Shown here one piece after another: positions 51,278-58,332 of a DNA stretch of 64,000 nucleotides. Within the stretch, counting starts at the first letter, position 1. Every line of letters begins with the position of its first letter. Position numbers and translations under genes: made by a program. The stretch spans positions 186,001-250,000 of the forward strand of contig JBOHNU010000001.1 of the NCBI GenBank assembly GCA_050730855.1. Reading direction: 5' to 3'. The notes beneath the pieces were generated by a model, which worked only from the letters and a program-made list of their open reading frames with translations, did no database searches and was not told the DNA's origin. This stretch comes from DASRJJ01 sp050730855 (GTDB taxonomy: Bacteria > Patescibacteriota > Saccharimonadia > Saccharimonadales > UBA4665).

Positions 51278-51934
51278 ATGCCAGATTCCGCGCACCCACC
51301 GTCAAATACACAGCAAAGCAAAGCCGGCGAACACCTGCAAGCCAAACGGCCAAGGCAAAAAGAAAGCTGGCAAAGTATTCTTTCTACTGTATCCATCCTG
51401 TTAATAGCGCCTTTGTTTGCACTGTTTTTGATAACATTTGTCTTTCAGTCCTATCTGGTAGACGGTCCGAGTATGGAAACAACGCTTGAAGACAAAGACC
51501 GGTTAATTGTGTGGAAGGTGCCGCGAACATGGGCTAAAGTTACCGGAAACAGCTATATCCCGGCTCGCGAGGACGTCGTGGTATTTTCCGAGCCAGGGCT
51601 GTACGAACACAGCAAAAAATCAGGCAAGCAACTGATTAAGCGAGTTATCGCTCTACCCGGGGAGCGAGTAGTTATCAAAGATGGCGCCGTAACCGTTTAC
51701 AACGGCGAGTATCCCGACGGTTTCCAGCCGACGGTAGAGTTACCCAGCGGTTCGGTCGTGGAGCATACGCCCGGGCAAATAGACATTACCGTTCCGGAGG
51801 CGCATGTCTTTGTGCTGGGAGATAACCGGTCAAACTCGCTGGACTCCCGCGCGTTTGGGCCGGTTGGGGCCGACAATATTGTGGGTAAACTTACCGCGCG
51901 TTTCTTCCCGCTTGGCGAGGCCAAATGGTTTTAG
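51278..51934 (+). CDS. lepB: Signal peptidase I
   Basis: A 218-residue type I signal peptidase. A transmembrane helix at ~35-58 precedes box B VDGPSMETTL (Ser65) and box D KRVIALPGERVVI (Lys121); box E is GDNRSNSLDSRAFG. Ser and Lys form the catalytic dyad that removes signal peptides from SecA-exported proteins. One helix, as in Gram-positive enzymes. It converges with parB, overlapping it by 4 bp, and is divergent from the surface-protein operon. Confidence 0.95.
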   Translation: MPDSAHPPSNTQQSKAGEHLQAKRPRQKESWQSILSTVSILLIAPLFALFLITFVFQSYLVDGPSMETTLEDKDRLIVWKVPRTWAKVTGNSYIPAREDVVVFSEPGLYEHSKKSGKQLIKRVIALPGERVVIKDGAVTVYNGEYPDGFQPTVELPSGSVVEHTPGQIDITVPEAHVFVLGDNRSNSLDSRAFGPVGADNIVGKLTARFFPLGEAKWF

Positions 51935-52806
51935 CTCAGATTATTTAAAATCGAGTTTAATTCTTGGTCACTTTTAAATGCGATCTCCAGTTTGCCGCCC
52001 TTTGCCGTGCGCCGAATAAATACGGGTGCTCCGCCAATACGCTTGCTCAACCGCTTGGTTTCGGGCGTTTCGGTACGCATCCTCTGCTGTGTCGCTTTTG
52101 TCTCTTTATGCCCCTCTTTAATCGACGTCACGAACTGTTCAGCCTGACGGACGGTCCAGCTGTGCTTTTGTATTGACTCCAACAGTTCAGCCTGTTTTTC
52201 GGGCATATCTTTGAGAGAAAGAATGGTTCGAGCGTGTCCTTCGGTTATCTTCTTGGAGGCCAGGGCATCACGCGCCGCTTCGGGTAGCTGCAGCAGCCGC
52301 ACCGTGTTCACAATGGTGGAATCGGCCTTGCCCAGCCGCCTGGCTATATCGACATAGGTCATGCTAAATTGCTGGTGCAGTTTTTCGATGGATAAGGCTT
52401 GCTCGAGCGGCGACAAATCTACGCGCTGGACGTTTTCAACTAAAGCGATCTCCAGACGTTCTAGCTGTTTGGTTGTACGTACAATCGTTGGCACCTTCTG
52501 AAGATTTGCCAGTTTTGCGGCTCGCCAACGGCGTTCCCCCGCTATAATTGCAAATTTGCCACCCTCAAACGGCGTAACCACCAAAGGCTGCACAATGCCG
52601 AACTGCTCTATCGAACGCGCTAGCTGCTCTAGCGCTTCTTGCTCAAAATGCTGCCGCGGCTGGTCCGGGTTAGGCACAAGGTTGTCAACCGCCATGCGCT
52701 GCACCCGTTCTTGGTCGTCCAGCAATAGCGACCGGTCAAAATCCTGAGGTATTAGCGCGTCAAACCCCTTGCCCAAGCCCATTTTCTTCGCTTTAGTTAC
52801 CGGCAC
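51931..52806 (-). CDS. parB: Chromosome partitioning protein ParB
   Basis: A 291-residue ParB. The N-terminal CTPase domain has PNPDQPRQHFEQEAL and IIAGERRWRAAKLANL, the conserved nucleotide loop. The helix-turn-helix follows with SMTYVDIARRLGKADSTIVNTVRLLQLPE. The C-terminal dimerisation domain is short. It binds parS sites; none was recognised in the window. It overlaps parA by 14 bp. Confidence 0.95.
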   Translation of the reverse strand: MPVTKAKKMGLGKGFDALIPQDFDRSLLLDDQERVQRMAVDNLVPNPDQPRQHFEQEALEQLARSIEQFGIVQPLVVTPFEGGKFAIIAGERRWRAAKLANLQKVPTIVRTTKQLERLEIALVENVQRVDLSPLEQALSIEKLHQQFSMTYVDIARRLGKADSTIVNTVRLLQLPEAARDALASKKITEGHARTILSLKDMPEKQAELLESIQKHSWTVRQAEQFVTSIKEGHKETKATQQRMRTETPETKRLSKRIGGAPVFIRRTAKGGKLEIAFKSDQELNSILNNLS

Positions 52807-53557
52807 GACTCGCTACCTCCTTGGCTAACTGCTTGTATGCCCGCGCGCCTTTGCTCCAACGATCGTGCTCGAAAATTGTCTTTCCAAAGCTCGGTGCTTC
52901 GGCAAGACGTATGTTGCGCGGGATGGTCGTTTTAAATAGTTTCTCTCCAAAATGTTTTTCCAGCTCTTTCTTTACCTGCTCGGACAGGCTGGTGCGCTTG
53001 TCGTGCATCGTTAGCACTACACCAATTAAATCGAGCGTCGGATTAATACTTTGCCGGACGCGCTGCACGGTAGTCAAAAGCTGGCCAAGCCCCTCAAGCG
53101 CGTAGTACTCTGACTGTACCGGAATCAATAGCGCTTGCGCGGCAGTCAAAGCGTTAATAGTAAGCAGTCCGAGAGCGGGTGGGCAATCTATAATAATGTA
53201 GTCGAATGCGGCGACGCTTAGCGCTTCCTTCAGTTTAAACTCACGCTGTAGTGCACTAACCATTTCGACTTCCGCTGCCGCCAGGTTAGCATTGGCCGGC
53301 ACCAGGTACAAACCTTCGCGGTCTGTCTCATAAACCGCCTGATCCAGACGTGACTGGCCGAGCAGCACCTCGTAGGTGCTCGGTTCCAGACTTTCCTTAT
53401 GCAACCCCAAGCCGCTCGAGGCGTTGCCTTGAGGGTCGAGATCTATAAGCAGCACCCGACACTTCGAGCCGGCTAAATACGCCGCCAAATTAACCGCGGT
53501 CGTCGTCTTGCCCACGCCGCCTTTTTGGTTAGTGACTGCAATTATTGTTTGTTTCAT
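52793..53557 (-). CDS. parA: Chromosome partitioning ATPase ParA (Soj)
   Basis: A 254-residue ParA. The deviant Walker A KGGVGKTTTAVNLA is at residues 11-24, with DLDPQGNASSGLG and DYIIIDCPPALGLLTINAL as the other nucleotide motifs. It moves ParB-bound origins. GAGGGGAT precedes the ATG. The pair is on the minus strand and converges on lepB. Confidence 0.96.
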   Translation of the reverse strand: MKQTIIAVTNQKGGVGKTTTAVNLAAYLAGSKCRVLLIDLDPQGNASSGLGLHKESLEPSTYEVLLGQSRLDQAVYETDREGLYLVPANANLAAAEVEMVSALQREFKLKEALSVAAFDYIIIDCPPALGLLTINALTAAQALLIPVQSEYYALEGLGQLLTTVQRVRQSINPTLDLIGVVLTMHDKRTSLSEQVKKELEKHFGEKLFKTTIPRNIRLAEAPSFGKTIFEHDRWSKGARAYKQLAKEVASRAGN

Positions 53558-53631
53558 ATCCCCTCTGGCTTCGTGAAAAGTATACCATCCCCACGCATAA
53601 ACTGCCAGGCATTTACAAGTAAGCTAGCGGC

Positions 53632-54066
53632 TTACTGGTTTGGATTTATCCGCTCGCCGGCGACATCACCCGCTGGTTGCTGGCTTTGGTCGGTATTTAC
53701 CGGACCAACATTTACCAACCTGTTAACCTCTTCCCTGTATATTAGCGCAATTTTAGCCTTGGTATATACCAGCAAGTAGTCACCGTTTTCTACGCCGATA
53801 AAAAAACTTTGGTTGGCTAGTTTGGACTTGTCTTCTATTAGCGCAACCGTGGGCTCTTCATCGGGTGGCAGGAAGTACAACTGTCCGACCCTCTCCACAA
53901 TACGCTGGCTAGTAGCCTTCGCTGCCGCGCTGGGGTTATCCTTTACTTTTTGATACTGCTTAAAGAAAAACAGGGCAATAACAGCAAAAACCAAGACCGC
54001 CATGCAGGCAGCTATAATCCAAAGCGTTTTTTTCCGGCGGCGCGGATCCTTAATCCCCTGTAACAC
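53632..54066 (-). CDS. Membrane-anchored hypothetical protein
   Basis: A 144-residue protein. A basic N-terminus (KDPRRRKKT) precedes one transmembrane helix (~residues 15-35). The extracellular part includes RIVERVGQLYFLPPDEEPTVALIEDKSKL and FFIGVENGDYLLVYTKAKIALIYRE, a small beta domain; it ends with a polar Gln/Pro-rich tail. I have seen this LPxxEEPTVATI-like layout often in CPR and related genomes, but no function is known. It starts at GTG 54066. Confidence 0.72.
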   Translation of the reverse strand: MLQGIKDPRRRKKTLWIIAACMAVLVFAVIALFFFKQYQKVKDNPSAAAKATSQRIVERVGQLYFLPPDEEPTVALIEDKSKLANQSFFIGVENGDYLLVYTKAKIALIYREEVNRLVNVGPVNTDQSQQPAGDVAGERINPNQ

Positions 54067-54124
54067 ATATTTAGACTACCTGAACGACGAAACACGGTCA
54101 AGCTCATGCTTAACTAATTTTGAG

Positions 54125-54433
54125 CTAAGCGATTTTGGTAATTTTTATAACGGTGTGGCGTTGGCGGTGGCCATGTACTTTGCGGACGCGCTTTTTGGCT
54201 TTAAATCGAATGGACGTTACTTTGTCGGCTTTTACTTGGTCTTCTACTACTTCGGCGCTGACTTTTGCTTTTTCAACTAGTGGCGTGCCAACTTTGATGT
54301 CGTTGCCGTCAATAACAAGCAGTGGCTCGAAAGAAACTGTCTTGCTGTCTGAATGCAACAGTTCAACCTCAAGACTTTCGCCTTCGGTTACTAGGTATTG
54401 TTTACCGCCAGTGGCAATAACTGCTTTTTTCAT
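54125..54433 (-). CDS. rplU: 50S ribosomal protein L21
   Basis: A 102-residue L21 (AVIATGGKQYLVTEGESLEVE, and IRFKAKKRVRKVHGHRQRHTVIKIT). It binds 23S rRNA with L20. Its usual partner rpmA is 42 kb away at 11858, so the rplU-rpmA operon is broken here. There is no clear ribosome site; CAAAAT lies 7 nt before the ATG. Confidence 0.95.
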   Translation of the reverse strand: MKKAVIATGGKQYLVTEGESLEVELLHSDSKTVSFEPLLVIDGNDIKVGTPLVEKAKVSAEVVEDQVKADKVTSIRFKAKKRVRKVHGHRQRHTVIKITKIA

Positions 54434-54503
54434 GATCCGTATTTTGTTATCACTTTCTGCATTGATACTACCAGATTGCCACTTCTCTGTAAAGAGTTAC
54501 GAC

Positions 54504-57371
54504 TCACGCTTTCTGAAGCGAAATGGTTAGCGGCGCTTCGTCCACCGCGCAGCTTGTTTCGAACGCTTGCCGTTGGTCAAATACGAGTCCGTTGGCCAGT
54601 GTTTCGGTTTTTATCAGCGCTTGGTGCTCGTTGATTGCCTGGCGCAGCTGGTCATCGGTTGACGAGACGCTCAGAATAATGCGGTCATCTATGTTTAGAC
54701 CCGCCTGCTTGCGGGCGCTCTGCACGTTGCGGATTACTTCGCGCACCATGCCTTCGCGTTTTAGCGCCGGAGTAATTTTTGTATCCAGATTTACTGTGTC
54801 TTTCTCGCTATTTTTCAGCTGTTTGACGTTTAATTCGTCCAGAATGACGTGCTGCAAACTGGCATCCAGCTCGTCTGCGCCGTAAACCATAACTGCCGGC
54901 AAAGGTTGGCGAACCTTAATGCCAGCGGTTGCCCGCTGCGACAAACCTTCGTTAATCACTTCGCGGACAAAAGCCATCCTATCAATCACTAGCTCGTTTA
55001 CGCGGCCGGCGGCTGGCCAGTCGCGCAGATGGACGGATTCGTGGCCGGTAAGTTTTTGGAACAATTCTTCCGCCAAGAACGGCGTGAATGGCGCCAAAAT
55101 GTGAGACAACTGCACCAACACATAATGCAGCGTGCGATACGCATCGTTTTTGTCAGCATCGTCGCCACTCTTCCAGAAACGACGACGGCTGCGGCGAACG
55201 TACCAGTTGCTGGCGTCGTCGATAAACGGCAAGATAGGTTTCATCGCGTTTGGAATGTCGTACGCATCCATGTGCCTGCCAACTTCTTGGTTCAGCTGGT
55301 GCACACGCGACACGATCCACTGGTCGAGCGGGTTTTTTAGATTCTCGGAAGGGTCGTCAAAACTGCCGTCCCACTCCCAGTTGTCGACTTCGGCATACAT
55401 CGTAAAGAAGTCGTACATGTTCCACACCATAGCCAATTTTCGTTGTACGTCAGCGACGTCTTTGTCCTGCAGGTTAAAGTCTTCGCCGCTCATGACAGAG
55501 CTGCTCATAAGCAAAAAGCGCAGCGCGTCGGCCGAATGTTGGTCCATTAATTCATTAGGGTCGGTATAGTTACCAAATTGTTTGCTCATTTTGCGCCCGT
55601 CGTTGCCAGCAAGCGTGCCAGTCGTAATGACGTTTTTAAAGCTATTCTTGCCGAACAATCCGACGCTCACCGCGTGTAGGTAGTAAAACCACGCACGCAC
55701 TTGGCCGACGTATTCGACGATAAAATCACCCGGAAAATTCGCTTCAAATTTTTCGACGTTCTCGAATGGGTAGTGGAATTGGGCAAACGGCATGCTGCCG
55801 CTTTCGAACCAGCAGTCCAGCACTTTTTCGATGCGCCTGTATGTAACGCCGTCGAGCTCGAACGTCACATCGTCGATCCATGGACGGTGGTAATCTTCTA
55901 GTTCAACTCCGGAAAGTTCTTTTAGTTCGTCATAACTGCCAACCACTTTGACGCGCTCGTTGCCGTCTTTGTCTACACCCTTCCAAACTGGCATGGCCGT
56001 GGCCCAGAAACGGTCGCGGCTGAGGTTCCAATCCGGCGCGCTTTCGACTGTATTAGCAAAACGACCTTTCTTTAGATGTTCTGGGAACCAATTAATGTCG
56101 CCGTTTTGCTCCAGCATTTCCTGGCGCTGGCCGTCGATATCCATAAACCAACTGGGGTGTGCGCGGTACATTAGTCGCGTGCCGCAGCGGTGGCAGTGCG
56201 GGTAGCTGTGGCGGACGTATTCGATTTTCCAAACTACGCCGCGATCAAACAGCTCTTTGGCAATGGGCTTGTTGGCTTCCCAAACATTCTGCCCTTTCCA
56301 CTCGCCAGAAATATACAATCCGTTGTCGTCGATATTGTTAACGAGCGGGAATTTCCCTTGCTTCGCGAGCTGGTAGTCTTCTTCGCCGTAGGCCGGCGCT
56401 AAGTGTACAATTCCCGTTCCTTCTTCCAGGCTCACATAGCCGGCGTGCCAGACGCGGTGCGCGTTCTCGCCGCGGTCTTCAAATAATGGCTCGTAACTTT
56501 TGCCGACCAGTTCTTTACCCTTTAGCGTCCGCAATACTTCGTATTGCAGCGGTTGGTGTTTTTCGTCGGTCAAAACTTTTTTGAGTAAGCCTTCTGCCAT
56601 AATTAACTTTTCACCGTTCACCAAAACTTCAGCGTAGGTTTCTTTGGCGTTTACAGCAGTAGCTGTGTTTGCTGGTAAGGTCCAGGGCGTGGTTGTCCAG
56701 GCGAGCAATGACGCGTCTTCGCCCTTCAATTTAAATTTTACGTACACACTCGGGTCGGTCACGTCCTGATAGCTGTTGTCCATGGCCACCTCAGCCTTGC
56801 TAATGGGGGTGGCGTCGCGTGTGCAGTACAGAAGCACCTTTTCACCCTCATAGATTTTTCCGGCATCGTACAGGCTCTTAAATGCCCACCAGACGCTTTC
56901 CATGTAGCTTTTATCCATAGTTTTGTAGGCGCCCCTAAAGTCCACCCAGCGGCCGATTCGGTCGATGGTGTCCTCCCACAAACTGCCGGTTAATACCATG
57001 TTTTCGCGGCAGGTCGTGACGTATTCTTCTAGGCTAATTTTGGTGCCGATATCACGCTTGTCTTGGATGCCGAGTTTTTTCTCGGTAAATACTTCTGCTG
57101 GCAGGCCGTGACAATCCCAGCCCCAAACGCGCTCCACACGCCTACCCTTCATCGTCCAATAGCGCGGCACAACGTCTTTAGCAATGGAGCTTAGCAACGT
57201 TCCGTGGTGCGGCACGCCGGTAATAAACGGCGGGCCGTCATAAAACACATAGCTGTTTTCTTTTGGCCGTTGCTCGACGGATTTTTCAAACGTCCGATGC
57301 TGTTTCCAGTATTTCACCAGCTTTTTTTCGTACTCGATTGCCTTTCGGCGACTGTTTGCAGTAAATTTCAT
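54504..57371 (-). CDS. ileS: Isoleucyl-tRNA synthetase
   Basis: A 955-residue class I synthetase. The HIGH motif reads TGVPHHGTLL (residues 55-58 HHGT), the KMSKS loop is GRKMSKQFGNYTDP, and the editing domain (CP1) has WTTTPWTLPANTATAV. The size and HHGT-type signature fit the IleRS2 (eukaryote-like) group, which is often mupirocin-resistant; that trait is family knowledge. The ATG at 57371 is chosen because GAGGAAG lies upstream and MKFTANSRRK fits; it overlaps the cupin stop. The T-box upstream of the cupin controls this transcript. Confidence 0.95.
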   Translation of the reverse strand: MKFTANSRRKAIEYEKKLVKYWKQHRTFEKSVEQRPKENSYVFYDGPPFITGVPHHGTLLSSIAKDVVPRYWTMKGRRVERVWGWDCHGLPAEVFTEKKLGIQDKRDIGTKISLEEYVTTCRENMVLTGSLWEDTIDRIGRWVDFRGAYKTMDKSYMESVWWAFKSLYDAGKIYEGEKVLLYCTRDATPISKAEVAMDNSYQDVTDPSVYVKFKLKGEDASLLAWTTTPWTLPANTATAVNAKETYAEVLVNGEKLIMAEGLLKKVLTDEKHQPLQYEVLRTLKGKELVGKSYEPLFEDRGENAHRVWHAGYVSLEEGTGIVHLAPAYGEEDYQLAKQGKFPLVNNIDDNGLYISGEWKGQNVWEANKPIAKELFDRGVVWKIEYVRHSYPHCHRCGTRLMYRAHPSWFMDIDGQRQEMLEQNGDINWFPEHLKKGRFANTVESAPDWNLSRDRFWATAMPVWKGVDKDGNERVKVVGSYDELKELSGVELEDYHRPWIDDVTFELDGVTYRRIEKVLDCWFESGSMPFAQFHYPFENVEKFEANFPGDFIVEYVGQVRAWFYYLHAVSVGLFGKNSFKNVITTGTLAGNDGRKMSKQFGNYTDPNELMDQHSADALRFLLMSSSVMSGEDFNLQDKDVADVQRKLAMVWNMYDFFTMYAEVDNWEWDGSFDDPSENLKNPLDQWIVSRVHQLNQEVGRHMDAYDIPNAMKPILPFIDDASNWYVRRSRRRFWKSGDDADKNDAYRTLHYVLVQLSHILAPFTPFLAEELFQKLTGHESVHLRDWPAAGRVNELVIDRMAFVREVINEGLSQRATAGIKVRQPLPAVMVYGADELDASLQHVILDELNVKQLKNSEKDTVNLDTKITPALKREGMVREVIRNVQSARKQAGLNIDDRIILSVSSTDDQLRQAINEHQALIKTETLANGLVFDQRQAFETSCAVDEAPLTISLQKA

Positions 57372-57372
57372 A

Positions 57373-57723
57373 TCACGCTTCCTCAATCTTATGTTTTCCT
57401 GGATCGAATGCCGGGCCACACGAGACTACTAAATCCATGTTACCACCCCACCGGAAGCGTTCCATTGGCTTAACATACACCACATCGCCGACTTTTAGAT
57501 CGTGATGCTCGCCCTTCTTTGTCTCAATGTATCCCTCGCCCCTAACTACTACAGCCATCTCGTGAGCCTCTTCCAGATAGCCATATTTGTCCCTACCAGG
57601 GAATTCGCCACGGACTGAAATTTTGGCTATATCAATAGTGCCGGAGCCCGGATTATATTCGCGCCCATAGCAAATGTTGCTGTTGCGGAATTCTGCACCA
57701 TCTTCGTCCGACCACTTTTTCAT
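57373..57723 (-). CDS. Cupin-domain protein in the ileS operon
   Basis: A 116-residue single cupin. The core has EEAHEMAVVVRGEGYIETKKG and DLKVGDVVYVKPMERFRWGG, with His and Glu in the first motif and a weaker second motif lacking the usual His. It could bind metal or a small ligand; no reaction can be assigned. It lies directly after the ileS T-box leader and overlaps the ileS start, so it is controlled by charging of tRNA-Ile. AAAGGACT is its ribosome site. Confidence 0.8.
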   Translation of the reverse strand: MKKWSDEDGAEFRNSNICYGREYNPGSGTIDIAKISVRGEFPGRDKYGYLEEAHEMAVVVRGEGYIETKKGEHHDLKVGDVVYVKPMERFRWGGNMDLVVSCGPAFDPGKHKIEEA

Positions 57724-57746
57724 ACAGCTTCTAGTCCTTTCTTTCT

Positions 57747-57820
57747 AAACAAAAACCACTTCTGTTAGGCTCTGGAATCCCTTTGCGGGGGACGGTACCA
57801 TCCAGATTCCAAAAGAAGTG
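57747..57820 (-). terminator. T-box terminator hairpin
   Basis: CACTTCT (57820-57814) pairs with AGAAGTG (57763-57757), and GGAATC inside pairs with GATTCC, followed by GTTTTTGTTT. It uses bases also needed by the antiterminator, so control is at the transcription level. Confidence 0.75.
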
Positions 57821-57951
57821 ATTCTTTTTGGCGCTTACTTTGACTTTACGGAGTCGGCCGTCGGGGTCTACTTTCGTTACCGATTTCTGCCCGATGCTTC
57901 ACGGTTGATAGCCGCTCATCCAATTGGAACGCATGTTGTTACATTTGTAAC
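57747..57951 (-). promoter_or_regulatory. Ile-specific T-box leader with ultrashort Stem I
   Basis: A tRNA-sensing T-box riboswitch. The stem-loop CGG-CTATCAA-CCG (57914-57902) carries the Ile codon AUC (57909-57907) in its loop, as in ultrashort Stem I T-boxes known from actinobacterial ileS leaders. The antiterminator is complete: TCTGGA (57806-57801), bulge TGGTACCG, TCCC, loop, GGGA, then TCCAGA (57776-57771). UGGU in the bulge pairs with ACCA, the end of uncharged tRNA-Ile. The mutually exclusive terminator lies in the same region. The cupin and ileS follow. Confidence 0.85.
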
Positions 57952-57957
57952 GTTTTT

Positions 57958-57986
57958 ATTGTAGCGCACGGTGCGCTTTGCAGCAA
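57958..57986 (-). promoter_or_regulatory. Promoter of the T-box-cupin-ileS transcript
   Basis: -35 TTGCTG (57986-57981), exactly 17 bp, -10 TACAAT (57963-57958). The -35 lies just past the stop of the thioredoxin-like gene. Confidence 0.65.
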
Positions 57987-58265
57987 CTAGCGGCCGGCTT
58001 GCGCATAACCGGCGACATCGTTCATAAGTGGCGAAGGCATGCCAACCCAAGCGTTAATGAGCGTCCCGTCGTTTTCAACCGCCAAGATAGACGGGAATTG
58101 CATAATGCCATAAAGCGACGACTGCGCCACCCCCTCACGACTATCGATGCTCAACATTTCAATTTTCTTTCCTGCCTCGTAAAACTGACGCTGGAAATCG
58201 CGAACAAACGCCTCGACTTCGCTGGCATGCTCGCTATTCGGCCGATAAAGAATAAGCAATTTCAC
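57987..58265 (-). CDS. Thioredoxin-like protein without CxxC
   Basis: A 92-residue thioredoxin fold. The start LLILYRPNSEHASEVEAF occupies the position of the WCGPC loop, but with no Cys; the cis-Pro loop is kept (IMQFPSILAVENDG). It cannot act as a disulfide reductase and may bind proteins or resemble a redox-inactive adaptor. The start is GTG 58265, with TATGCT 6 nt upstream. Confidence 0.7.
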   Translation of the reverse strand: MKLLILYRPNSEHASEVEAFVRDFQRQFYEAGKKIEMLSIDSREGVAQSSLYGIMQFPSILAVENDGTLINAWVGMPSPLMNDVAGYAQAGR

Positions 58266-58271
58266 TCTGAA

Positions 58272-58277
58272 AGCATA
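58272..58277 (-). promoter_or_regulatory. Extended -10 box placed for leaderless thioredoxin-like mRNA
   Basis: TGCTATGCT ends 6 nt before the GTG at 58265. Confidence 0.45.
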
Positions 58278-58290
58278 GCAGAAATTAACA

Positions 58291-58316
58291 AAATGGGCGA
58301 TGTTACTCGCCCATTT
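58291..58316 (-). terminator. Strong intrinsic terminator after nrdJ
   Basis: AAATGGGCGA and TCGCCCATTT form a perfect 10-bp stem with a 6-nt loop, 16 nt after the nrdJ stop. A T run follows on the minus strand. Confidence 0.85.
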
Positions 58317-58332
58317 GTTTGCTACCTAGGCT

